NCBI RefSeq assembly: GCF_001514265.1
Contig: NZ_KQ949000.1
Coordinates: forward strand, 186,001-250,000
DNA length: 64,000 bases
From: Streptomyces resistomycificus
GTDB lineage: Bacteria > Actinomycetota > Actinomycetes > Streptomycetales > Streptomycetaceae
Direction: 5' to 3'
In this document: piece by piece, positions 24,730 to 32,820 of the stretch
How positions within the stretch are numbered: position 1 is the first letter of the stretch
Layout: every line of letters starts with the position of its first letter
The notes under the pieces: generated by a model
The model's input: only the letters and a program-made list of their open reading frames with translations
Databases searched by the model: none
Told to the model about the DNA's origin: nothing
Translations under genes and position numbers: made by a program

Positions 24730-25632
24730 TCAGTCCTTCAGGCCGGCGTTGATGTCGGCGTTCATGACGTACTTCTGGAACACCAGGAAGACGACGATCA
24801 GCGGGACCATGGAGATGACCGATCCGCCGAGCAGCACCGACCAGTTGATGTTCTGCGCGCCGACGAGGCTCTGGATGCCGATCTGCACCGTGAACTTCTC
24901 GGGGTCGTTCAGCATCAGCAGCGGCCAGATGTAGTCGTTCCACCTCCACTGGAACGACAGGATGGCGAGCGTCAGCATGATGGGCCGGGAGAGCGGCACC
25001 ATGATCCGCATGAAGATCGCCAGCTCTTTCGCGCCGTCGATGCGGGCGGCCTCGATGAGTTCGTCGGGGACCGTCAGGAAGAACTGGCGGAACATGAAGC
25101 AGCCGGTCGCGGTGAGCAGGGCCGGGAGGATGATGCCGGAGAGCGAGTTGTAGAGGCCGAGGTCGCGGACCACCAGGAACAGCGGGGCGAGCATGACCTC
25201 GGCCGGCAGCATCGTGGTGGCCAGGATGCAGAGGAAGAAGGCCTTGAGCCACTTGTTGTCGTACTTGGCCAGCGCGTACCCGGTGCAGCAGCTGACTCCC
25301 ACCGTGAGGATCGTCGCGATCAAGCACACGATGATCGTGTTGATGAAGTACCCGGAGAAGTTGGCGCTGGCCCACGCTTCCTTGTAACCCGACACGGTGG
25401 GGTCGTCCGGGAACAGCGTCAGCGGAAGGGAGAACAGGTCTCCGGCCGGCTTGAAGGAGCTGAGGACGAACCACAGCACCGGCACCCCGTAGAGGGCCGC
25501 CAGGACCCACAGCAGTGTCGTCGGGGCAATCGCGCGCCGAAGCCCACCGGTGGCCGCGCCGCCGGACCGCTTCCTGAGGACGGCCCGGCCGGGCCCGGAG
25601 TCGACCTTGCGTGGCATGTCTGTGGTTGTCAT
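24730..25632 (-). CDS. carbohydrate ABC transporter permease (MalG-type)
   Basis: 300-residue inner-membrane permease, six helices, second of two in the importer. The EAA loop reads EAARIDGAKELAIFMRIMVPLSRP, with the conserved Gly that contacts the ATPase. The N-terminal 35 residues are polar and cytoplasmic. Its ATG overlaps the stop codon of the preceding permease by 4 nt (ATGA), and it ends 2 nt before the TTG of the next enzyme, so all are cotranslated. No ATPase gene is present; in Streptomyces the shared MsiK usually serves such importers. Confidence 0.92.
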   Translation of the reverse strand: MTTTDMPRKVDSGPGRAVLRKRSGGAATGGLRRAIAPTTLLWVLAALYGVPVLWFVLSSFKPAGDLFSLPLTLFPDDPTVSGYKEAWASANFSGYFINTIIVCLIATILTVGVSCCTGYALAKYDNKWLKAFFLCILATTMLPAEVMLAPLFLVVRDLGLYNSLSGIILPALLTATGCFMFRQFFLTVPDELIEAARIDGAKELAIFMRIMVPLSRPIMLTLAILSFQWRWNDYIWPLLMLNDPEKFTVQIGIQSLVGAQNINWSVLLGGSVISMVPLIVVFLVFQKYVMNADINAGLKD

Positions 25633-26540
25633 CGGTTCTCCACCCGCCGGTTGACCATCATCTGGATGACCGCGACGACCATCAGGATGAGCATGAGCAC
25701 GAACGACGCGGCGCTCGCGTAGCCGATCTGCCCCGTCTTGAACCCGGTCTGGTAGATGTACTGGACCAGCAGGTTGTTCGACGTTCCGGGTCCACCGTTG
25801 TTGAGGGAGGCGAACACCGCGTATTCCTTCATCGCGTGGATCGTGTTGAGCAGGATGACGATGAAGGACGTGGGGGCGATGCTCGGCAGGGTGATACTGA
25901 AGAACTGGCGCCACGGACCGGCGCCGTCGAGCGCCGCCGCCTCGTAGTACGACGTCGGTACGTTCTTGATCGCCGCGATGAACAGCAGCATGGAGAAGCC
26001 CGTCCAGGCCCAGGCTGCCGCCACCACGACCACCATCAGTGACAGGTCCGCGTTCGACTGCCATGGAACGGCGCTTCCGCCGACCTTCTCGATGAGGTAG
26101 TTGACCAGTCCGAAGTTCTCACCGAACAACCATCGCCACAGGACACCCACGATGATGGGCGACAGCAGCCACGGGATGAAGAAGAAGATGCGGGCGACCG
26201 ACGCGCCCTTGGCGTGCTTGCTCACCAGCACGTTGGCGATGAGCAGCGACAACACGAAGTTCAGCGGAACAAAGAGCACGGTGTACAGCAGCGTGCGGGT
26301 CGTCGCGGCATAGAAGGTCGAGTCCCCGAGCAGCTTCTGGTAGTTGTCCAGTCCGACGAACTGGAACGCCCCTACGCCCGTGTAGTTCGTGAAGGAGTAG
26401 ACGAGCCCGATCACCGCCGGCCAGACGAAGAACAGCGCGAAGAGCACGACATTGCCCGCGATGAGGACGAGCGGCGCGAGGGTGTACTTGCTTCGTCTCC
26501 TGGGCGGGCTCACGGACGTGTCCGAGGCTCGTTTTGTCAT
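25629..26540 (-). CDS. carbohydrate ABC transporter permease (MalF-type)
   Basis: 303-residue permease with six or seven helices. First helix at about 22-45 (LAPLVLIAGNVVLFALFFVW). The EAA loop is EAAALDGAGPWRQFFSITLPSIAP. Partner of the 24730-25632 permease, overlapping it by 4 nt. It follows the binding-protein gene after a 124-nt gap containing a strong hairpin, which would lower its expression relative to the binding protein. Substrate must be inferred from context: a sugar or oligosaccharide. Confidence 0.92.
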   Translation of the reverse strand: MTKRASDTSVSPPRRRSKYTLAPLVLIAGNVVLFALFFVWPAVIGLVYSFTNYTGVGAFQFVGLDNYQKLLGDSTFYAATTRTLLYTVLFVPLNFVLSLLIANVLVSKHAKGASVARIFFFIPWLLSPIIVGVLWRWLFGENFGLVNYLIEKVGGSAVPWQSNADLSLMVVVVAAAWAWTGFSMLLFIAAIKNVPTSYYEAAALDGAGPWRQFFSITLPSIAPTSFIVILLNTIHAMKEYAVFASLNNGGPGTSNNLLVQYIYQTGFKTGQIGYASAASFVLMLILMVVAVIQMMVNRRVENR

Positions 26541-26612
26541 CTTCCTGACTCCGTGCTGGTGGAATGGGTTCCTGTGGGCTCAGGCCATGAGCCCGGCGTC
26601 ATGTGGGGCCTG

Positions 26613-26652
26613 AGTCCCGGGCGGCGGGGTCGGGACACCGCCGCCCGGGACT
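26613..26652 (-). promoter_or_regulatory. 15-bp intercistronic hairpin
   Basis: Perfect stem (26613-26627 with 26638-26652), loop 10 nt, between the binding-protein gene and the first permease gene of the operon. Such hairpins protect the upstream message and reduce read-through, giving more binding protein than permease. It may also be a partial terminator. Confidence 0.65.
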
Positions 26653-26664
26653 GCCGGGCTGCGC

Positions 26665-27987
26665 TCAGCCGCCGACCTGCTGGTTGTAGCCGTCCACGAT
26701 GTTCTGCAGGGCCTTGTCGGCCGACTGCTCGCCGTTGATCGCCTTGCCGAGCTCCGCCTTGGTCGGGTCGTCGGCGAGGCTCTTGCCCTTCAGCACCCAG
26801 TTCGTCTGCGCGCTGTTGAAGTAGCCGGAGATCGGGTCGTAGAGCGGGATGGACTCGTTGTAGAGCTTGAACGCCGCCTGCGCCGCCTCGGACTTGAAGG
26901 GGTACTTCGGGTTCAGACCGCTCTCGACCGGCAGGAAGCCGGAGGCCTCGCACAGCGCCTGGTAGTGGTCGGGCTCGTACAGCCAGGACAGGAACTTCTT
27001 CGCGGCGGCGGCCGCGTCGGCGTTGTTGTTGAAGCCGACCGTCATGCCGCCGCTGTTGACGTCACTGGCCTGCACCGGCTGGGCGGGGGTCGGGACGCTC
27101 GCCCACTCGAACTTCGTGATGCTCTCCGCGTAGGCGGCGACCTGCCACACGCCGGACCAGTAGGCGACGACGTCACCGCTCTGGAACATGGCCGACGGGT
27201 CGGCGCCGCTGGTCCACACCGACTTCGGCATGGTCTTGTCGTCGTTCCATCCGACGAAGGTGTTCACGGCCTTCTTGGTCGCCGCGTCCACCGAGAACTT
27301 GCCGGAGTCGTCGGCGTGGACGTACTTTCCGCCCATCTCGTACACCATGGCGCGCAGCCGGGACGGCGACTGGTCGAACGTCAGGGAGTACTTGGCCTTG
27401 GTCTTCTCCCGGACCTCGTCCGCCGCCTTGATGAAGTCGGTCCAGGTCCAGGTCTTGTCGGGCGAGGTCGGGTAGTCGACGCCGGCCTTCTCGAAGAGCG
27501 ACTTGTTGATGAACATGCCGGACGCGGTGACGTCCGAGGGGATGGACAGCACCTTCCCGGACGAGTCCTTGGCGACGAAGTTGGCGTTGATCTTGTTGGT
27601 CTTGTTGTTGGCTATGTCGCTGAGGTCGATCAGCTTGTTCGACCAGATCGGGTCCAGCGCCGGCACGGCCGCCACGTCGGGCAGCGAGTTCGCCTGCGCG
27701 GAGTTGCGCAGCTTCGTCGCGTAGCCGTCGTAGGGGATGTTGACGAGCTTGACCTTGACGCCGGTCTCCTTCTCGTACTGCGCCACCATCTTCTTCCAGC
27801 CCGCGTCCTGCCCCGGCACCGTGGAGATCCAGAACGTCAGCGACTTGGAGGTCCCGCCCGAGTCGGATCCCCCTCCGCAGGCGGAGAGCAGCAGGGCACC
27901 TGCCGTGGCAACGGCAGCGAGGGGAGCCAGGCGGCGCATACCGCCGCGGCCGAGTCGGCGGGAACGCCGCACACCCACAGTGGTCAT
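26665..27987 (-). CDS. extracellular sugar-binding lipoprotein of an ABC importer
   Basis: 440-residue solute-binding protein (family 1). The signal peptide ends in the lipobox LLLSACGGG at about residues 32-40, so it is anchored to the membrane by a lipid. Two-lobed MalE-type pattern follows: SKSLTFWISTVPGQDAGW at the mature start, LPDVAAVPALDP, and WLYEPDHYQALCEASGFLPV near the end. It captures a carbohydrate and delivers it to the permeases downstream. The ATG at 27987 is preceded by AAAGGGATCGAAG. An N-terminal Arg-rich segment (RRSRRLGRGG) is consistent with export. Confidence 0.92.
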   Translation of the reverse strand: MTTVGVRRSRRLGRGGMRRLAPLAAVATAGALLLSACGGGSDSGGTSKSLTFWISTVPGQDAGWKKMVAQYEKETGVKVKLVNIPYDGYATKLRNSAQANSLPDVAAVPALDPIWSNKLIDLSDIANNKTNKINANFVAKDSSGKVLSIPSDVTASGMFINKSLFEKAGVDYPTSPDKTWTWTDFIKAADEVREKTKAKYSLTFDQSPSRLRAMVYEMGGKYVHADDSGKFSVDAATKKAVNTFVGWNDDKTMPKSVWTSGADPSAMFQSGDVVAYWSGVWQVAAYAESITKFEWASVPTPAQPVQASDVNSGGMTVGFNNNADAAAAAKKFLSWLYEPDHYQALCEASGFLPVESGLNPKYPFKSEAAQAAFKLYNESIPLYDPISGYFNSAQTNWVLKGKSLADDPTKAELGKAINGEQSADKALQNIVDGYNQQVGG

Positions 27988-28055
27988 CTTCGATCCCTTT
28001 TCGTCGTAGGAGACGGCCCGGCGCCGACCGAGGCGGCACGGGGGTGCATTGTGCA

Positions 28056-28071
28056 GGAAAAGTCACTTTCC
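28056..28071. promoter_or_regulatory. inverted repeat upstream of the binding-protein gene
   Basis: GGAAA-N6-TTTCC (28056-28071), about 70 nt before the binding-protein start. It resembles a small operator; a possible -10-like CACAAT lies just downstream on the minus strand. No exact copy of the ROK-type repeat at 29561 is present here. Confidence 0.35.
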
Positions 28072-28221
28072 GGGGCGCGGCCTCGCCCGGCCGCGTCGTC
28101 CACGCGGGGTGGCATCCCCGGCCGTCCTGGCCGTCACCGCACGGGCACGCCCTCGTGCGGTTGCCGTACGTCGAGTACGGGCGGGAGGCTCGCCCCAAGC
28201 CGGCGTCCCGGCCGACTTAGA

Positions 28222-28238
28222 AAGCGCTTGTCCGGACA
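28222..28238. promoter_or_regulatory. two adjoining palindromes downstream of the ROK gene
   Basis: AAGCGCTT (28222-28229) abuts and shares its last base with TGTCCGGACA (28229-28238). They lie between the ROK stop codon and the binding-protein gene. AAGCGCTT-type centres are typical of LacI-family operators, so another regulator may act here. Moderate support only. Confidence 0.3.
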
Positions 28239-28261
28239 TTGGCAGACCGAGTCCGAGGCCG

Positions 28262-29404
28262 TCAATCCTTCGCTCGCGCGGCTTCGGTCACGGTTTGGAC
28301 TCCCCGGGCGACCGCGAGGCGGGCGGCACCCACGACGGTGCCGAGCTCGCCGAGGGTGCCGGTGATCACTTCGGTGGGCCAGCTCAGACGGTCCAGTTCG
28401 GCCCGGACCCCGGCCAGGACCTGCGGGTCCGCGCCGGTGCTGCCGCCCAGCACGATCAGTCCCGGGTCCAGTACGGCGGTCACCGCGGCGGCCAGACGGC
28501 CCACGTCCGTGCCGTGGCGACCGACCACCGCGAGGGCCGCGGTCCGGCCCTCGTCGGCGAGGGCGAAGAGCCGTTCGGTGGTGTCGGGGCAGGGCCCGTC
28601 GGCCTCCGGCCAGGCCTCTGCGGCCCGTCTCAGCAGGGAGCGGGCGCCGATGTACTCCTCCAGGGCCTCGTGACGGGGCTCCCGGCCGTCGTCCCAGGGG
28701 TAGGGCAGCCGGGCCAGCTCACCGGCGGCCCCGTTGGCCCCGCGCAGCACCTGGCCGCCGACCACGATGCCCAGGCCGATGCCCACGCCGATCCGCAGGT
28801 AGCCGAAGGTGTTGCGGCCCCGGGCGGCCCCCTCGTGCAGCTCCGCGAGCGCGGCGCAGTTGACGTTGTTCTCGAGGTGCACGGGAACGCCCGGCGGCAG
28901 CGCGACGGCCATGGCGTCGAAGACCGGGCCCGCCTTGGCGGTGGCGGGGCGCTCACCGGTGCCGTCCTCGTGCGCGGTGACGTCACCGACGGCGACGACG
29001 ACGCTGCGCAGCGGAGCGCCGGCGGGCAGCGCGGCGAGAGCCTCGCGCACCACGTCCGCGGCCTCCTGCCGGGGCCCGGTGGCCTGGGCGAGCAGGGTGC
29101 CGTCCAGGGCGCAGCCGCGCACCCGGGTGAGGGCGGGGCCGAGGTCGACGGCGAGGGCACTCCCGGCGGCCGGTCCGAGTCCGTAGACGGCGGCGGAGCG
29201 GCCCGTGCCGCCGGAGGCGGTGCCCCAGTGGGCGGCGAGCCGGGCGCCCTCCAGCTCGGCGACGGCGGAGGACACCGTCGGTTTGGACAGACCCGCCAGG
29301 CTCGCCAGCTGGGGCCGGGTCGCCGTGCCCGCCCCGGCCAGTACGGCGAACACCGCGCTCGCGCTCTCGGTCAGGCGTGGGGCGTTCGCCACGTCGTGTT
29401 CCAC
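28262..29404 (-). CDS. ROK family transcriptional regulator
   Basis: 380-residue sugar-responsive repressor. The N-terminal winged helix (about 15-65) contains PQLASLAGLSKPTVSSAVAELE, followed by the actin-like ROK fold with LENNVNCAALAEL (conserved Glu/Asn/Asn) and GVGIGLGIVVGG. The usual CxCGxxGC zinc motif is absent: the equivalent stretch reads RHEALEEYIGARSLL. The GTG at 29404 has GGGAG close upstream; the frame stays open for 163 more codons without coding character. It precedes the binding-protein gene on the same strand and is divergent from the kinase at 29713, with a perfect operator between. Confidence 0.88.
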   Translation of the reverse strand: MEHDVANAPRLTESASAVFAVLAGAGTATRPQLASLAGLSKPTVSSAVAELEGARLAAHWGTASGGTGRSAAVYGLGPAAGSALAVDLGPALTRVRGCALDGTLLAQATGPRQEAADVVREALAALPAGAPLRSVVVAVGDVTAHEDGTGERPATAKAGPVFDAMAVALPPGVPVHLENNVNCAALAELHEGAARGRNTFGYLRIGVGIGLGIVVGGQVLRGANGAAGELARLPYPWDDGREPRHEALEEYIGARSLLRRAAEAWPEADGPCPDTTERLFALADEGRTAALAVVGRHGTDVGRLAAAVTAVLDPGLIVLGGSTGADPQVLAGVRAELDRLSWPTEVITGTLGELGTVVGAARLAVARGVQTVTEAARAKD

Positions 29405-29544
29405 AGTTCTCCCACTCGGGTCGAGGGCCGCGCTCCCGGGTTCTTTCGTCTCCGCGGGTGCGGCGATGGGATGCCCTGGCGTCGCCCCCGACCGCCCGCC
29501 GGCGGCCTGTCCGGGACGCCGCGGCGGTCGGGTACGCGATGCTC

Positions 29545-29584
29545 TTGACACGCACTGTACTTCGTTAGTTAACTTCCTAACGAA
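29545..29584. promoter_or_regulatory. promoter with perfect ROK-type operator
   Basis: TTGACA (29545-29550) and, 18 nt on, TTAACT (29569-29574) form a plus-strand promoter for the kinase. The perfect inverted repeat TTCGTTAG-N8-CTAACGAA (29561-29584) overlaps the -10 element, so a bound dimer would block it. It lies about 157 bp from the ROK start and may also control that gene. The AT-rich core stands out from the local GC content. Confidence 0.75.
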
Positions 29585-29712
29585 CGTCACGGTACTCGCC
29601 TGCCGTGCTCCGTCAGAGGCCCGTCCCGGGGCTTCCCTAGCACTTCGAACGTCCCTCCTGCAGGCACGGTTCGCCCACCGTCGCAGCCCCGCGCAACGAC
29701 GAAAGAGGATCC

Positions 29713-30621
29713 GTGCAGGACGCTTCCCCCGCCGGCCCTGTGGTGGTCGGTATCGACGTGGGCGGCACCAAGACGCAGCTGCGCGCCTTCGCGGGCGAGC
29801 TGCGCGTCGCCGATCACGTCCGGCCGAGCAGTGGCTGGCGACCGCACGACCCCGTGGCCGCCGCAGGCTGGCTGGCCACCCTGGTCGCCGAGGCACTGCC
29901 GGCGGGCACGCGCCCGTCCGCCGTCGCCGTGGGCGGACACGCCTGCGAGACGCCCCGCCAGTGCGCCCAGATACGCACCGCCCTGCAGCTCCACTTCGAC
30001 GCGCCCGCGCTGGTCATGGGCGACGCCGAACTCCTCGTACCCGCCGCCGGTCTTCACCGGGGTGTCGGCCTGGTCGCCGGCACCGGTTCGGTCGCGGTCG
30101 GCCGGCTCGACGACGGCACCGCCGTCCAGGTCGGCGGCTGGGGCGCGGTCCTCGGCGACGAGGGCGGCTCGGCCGGACTCGTCCGGGAGGCCGCACGGGC
30201 GGTGTGGGCGGCACACGACCGCGGCGAGCAACCCGACGAACTGGCCAAGGGCCTCGTCACCGCCTTCGGTGTCTCCGAGGTGCCGGCGCTCGGAGCGGCG
30301 CTGGAGAGCGCCGGCGACGTCTCCGCCGAATGGGGCCGGCACGCACCCGTGGTGTTCGCCGCCGCCGAGGCGGGCTCCTCTCTCGCCCGCTCCGTCGTCA
30401 CCGAGGGCGGCCGCGCCCTGGCGGCCCTCGTCGCGCGGCTCGCCGCCCGCGGGGTCGCCGTCGACGACGTCGTGGTCGCGGGCAGCACCGTCCTCGCCCA
30501 ACCCACCCTTTACGACGCCTTCGTGTCGTCGCTGGCCGAGCGTGTGCCGACGGCCCGGCCGAGTCCCCTCGAGGTGGCGCCGGTCGAGGGTGCGGTGGCG
30601 ATGGCCCGTTCACTCGTATGA
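29713..30621 (+). CDS. BadF/BadG-type N-acetylglucosamine kinase-like protein
   Basis: 302-residue sugar kinase of the ASKHA superfamily. PHOSPHATE-1 loop: VVGIDVGGTKTQLRAF; PHOSPHATE-2: GLVAGTGSVAVGRL; adenosine region: VVVAGSTVLAQPTL. Family members phosphorylate GlcNAc or other amino sugars with ATP. The GTG at 29713 is preceded by AGAGGA. It is divergent from the ROK-sugar-import operon and shares its regulatory region, so it probably phosphorylates a sugar released from the imported compound. Exact sugar unproven. Confidence 0.88.
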   Translation: MQDASPAGPVVVGIDVGGTKTQLRAFAGELRVADHVRPSSGWRPHDPVAAAGWLATLVAEALPAGTRPSAVAVGGHACETPRQCAQIRTALQLHFDAPALVMGDAELLVPAAGLHRGVGLVAGTGSVAVGRLDDGTAVQVGGWGAVLGDEGGSAGLVREAARAVWAAHDRGEQPDELAKGLVTAFGVSEVPALGAALESAGDVSAEWGRHAPVVFAAAEAGSSLARSVVTEGGRALAALVARLAARGVAVDDVVVAGSTVLAQPTLYDAFVSSLAERVPTARPSPLEVAPVEGAVAMARSLV

Positions 30622-30798
30622 CATGTGGCGGACGCCGGGTCACCCCCGGTCCGACACGACTCGCCCGTAGTTCTTCGCTCGTACGGCTCCGGAAAGCGCG
30701 TTCGGCCCCCGCGTCACGCGCCACACCGTCGGCCGCAGTCGTTCGCACCACCTCCTTCCTTTGGCCGCAGGGCCGATGAACTCCAGAGAGGCAGACGC

Positions 30799-32727
30799 AT
30801 GCCGTCATCAGCCGGGCACCGTTCCCCGTCGTCGGTCCGTGAACTCGCCGTGAACCGAAGGGGATTCCTCAAGACGTCCCTGGGCGCCTCGGCCGGTGTG
30901 CTGGCCGCGCCCACCCTCGCCACCTGGCTGGCCGCCACGGACGCCAAGGCGGCCACCGCCTTCGCCGCGTTCGTCGACGACTACAAGACGAACGTCGTGG
31001 CGAACCTGACGCCCGAGACCAACGCCGTGGTCCGGATCCTCGGCGGCTTCGCCAAGGTGTGGAAGACCGGCGGCGCCTGGAACACCGGCACCCCGCTGAT
31101 GCCCGAGGTGCTGCGCGCCAACATGCGCTACTGCGCCCGGATCACGTCCGCGCGCACCGAGGCACAGGCCCGGGAGGCGTTCGTCTACGACCGGCAGCAC
31201 CAGAGCTACGCGATGATCGCGGCCCTGGGCCCGCTGGCCGACCTGTACCGGACCGGCGCCAAGGCGGTCACCTCGATCACCGAGGCCCCCGAGACCACGC
31301 CCGCCACCACCATCAGCGACGCCGTCCCGGCCGGCGCCCCCGCGGGCTCCGCGATCGGCGCGGGCTCCTACGACTCCGCGCTCGGCCAGGTCGCCAGGCT
31401 GGTCGACACCGTGCGCGGCCCGTTCGCCTCGGGCAACCCCGGCAAGTACGCCTTCCAGTACCCGCGTCCGTGGCGCATGAACGAGGACAGCGAGGTCGTC
31501 GACACGGGAGCCAAGGACGCCCTCGGCTACCCCGTGTACGACTCGGAGGTCGTCGTCGTGACGCAGCTGCTGCGCCAGCGCAGCACCTCCCCGACCGACG
31601 ACGGCGGTTTCCCCAGCGGCCACACCAACGCCTTCCACCTGGCGGCCCTCGGCTTCGCGTACGCGGTGCCGGAGCGCTTCCAGGAGCTGGTGACCCGGGC
31701 CTTCGAACTGAGCCACACCCGGATCATGTCGGGCATGCACTCCACCGTCGACGTCCTCGGCGGCCGGATCATGGCCACCGCCCTGGCCGCCGCCGCGCTG
31801 GCCGACCCGGCGAACGCGGACCTCAAGGCCGCGGCACGCGCCCAGGCGCTGGCGTACTTCCAGGAGAAGACCGGTACGACGGCGGACACGCTGTACGCGT
31901 ACGCCCACGCGGACGGCTCCGACGCCTACGCCGACCGGGACGCCAACGAGTGTGCGGTCAGGCCCCGGTTGACGTACGTACTGACCCGGCGGGGCCGCGA
32001 CGAGCCGCTGACCGTGCCGAAGGGCGCCGAGGTGCTGCTGGAGACGCGGCTGCCGTACCTGGACGCGGCGCAGCGGCGCGAGGTGCTGCGGACGACCGCG
32101 CTGCCCTCGGGATACGTCCTGCTGGACGGCTTCGAGCAGTGGGGCCGGCTGAACCTGTTCGCCGCGGCGGACGGTTACGGCGCCTTCGACTCCGACGTGA
32201 GCGTGACGCTCGACGCGGCGGCCGGCGGCTTCAAGGCGGCCGACAGCTGGCGCAACGACATCGACGGCGACGGCGGTCTGACCAAGCGCGGCACCGGCAC
32301 CCTGACGCTGACGGGCCACAACCGGTACACGGGCGGCACCGAGCTGGCGGACGGTGTGCTGGTCGCCGGATCCGCCCACGCGCTGGGCCACGGTGACGTG
32401 CGGGTGTCCGGCGGCACGCTGCGGCTGGGCAAGTCGCTTCAGGTCCACGGCACGTACGCGCAGGAGTCCGGCACCCTGGAGGTCACCCTGCGGTCGGGCC
32501 AGGAGCCCGTCCTGGAGGTGACGCGCCGCGCGGTGCTCGGCCGGGGCAGCACGCTGTCGCTGCGCCTCGACGCCCAGCGGCCGCCTGCCGCGGGCCGCAC
32601 GGTCCGCGTCCTCGGCGCTCCCGTGCTGCGGGGCCAGTTCGACCGGATCGAGCTGAACTCCGACACGCTGCGGGCCGTACCCGTCTACACGGCGGATGGT
32701 CTGTCGGTACGACTCCTCAAGCGGTAA
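30799..32727 (+). CDS. Tat-exported PAP2 phosphatase with autotransporter-type beta repeat
   Basis: 642-residue exported phosphatase of the PAP2/vanadium-haloperoxidase fold. Residues 1-52 hold a Tat signal (RRGFLKTS, then hydrophobic core, cleavage near DAKA). The signature is complete: KYAFQYPRP (KX6RP), PSGHT at 272-276 and RIMSGMHSTVD (RX5HX3D). Residues about 480-640 are a different domain: DGDGGLTKRGTGTLTLTG, YTGGTELADGVL and GGTLRLG match the autotransporter-associated beta-strand repeat, unusual in a Gram-positive. It may be an extracellular acid phosphatase or haloperoxidase. The ATG at 30799 has AGAGAGG upstream. It starts 178 nt after the kinase. Confidence 0.88.
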   Translation: MPSSAGHRSPSSVRELAVNRRGFLKTSLGASAGVLAAPTLATWLAATDAKAATAFAAFVDDYKTNVVANLTPETNAVVRILGGFAKVWKTGGAWNTGTPLMPEVLRANMRYCARITSARTEAQAREAFVYDRQHQSYAMIAALGPLADLYRTGAKAVTSITEAPETTPATTISDAVPAGAPAGSAIGAGSYDSALGQVARLVDTVRGPFASGNPGKYAFQYPRPWRMNEDSEVVDTGAKDALGYPVYDSEVVVVTQLLRQRSTSPTDDGGFPSGHTNAFHLAALGFAYAVPERFQELVTRAFELSHTRIMSGMHSTVDVLGGRIMATALAAAALADPANADLKAAARAQALAYFQEKTGTTADTLYAYAHADGSDAYADRDANECAVRPRLTYVLTRRGRDEPLTVPKGAEVLLETRLPYLDAAQRREVLRTTALPSGYVLLDGFEQWGRLNLFAAADGYGAFDSDVSVTLDAAAGGFKAADSWRNDIDGDGGLTKRGTGTLTLTGHNRYTGGTELADGVLVAGSAHALGHGDVRVSGGTLRLGKSLQVHGTYAQESGTLEVTLRSGQEPVLEVTRRAVLGRGSTLSLRLDAQRPPAAGRTVRVLGAPVLRGQFDRIELNSDTLRAVPVYTADGLSVRLLKR

Positions 32728-32820
32728 CGCCTCCCGTGGCGGGAGCTGATGCAGAGTAGGGCGCATGAGACGCCCCTCGCTCGCTCCCGCCACCGCCCGC
32801 CCGGTGTTACCGCGGGGCGG

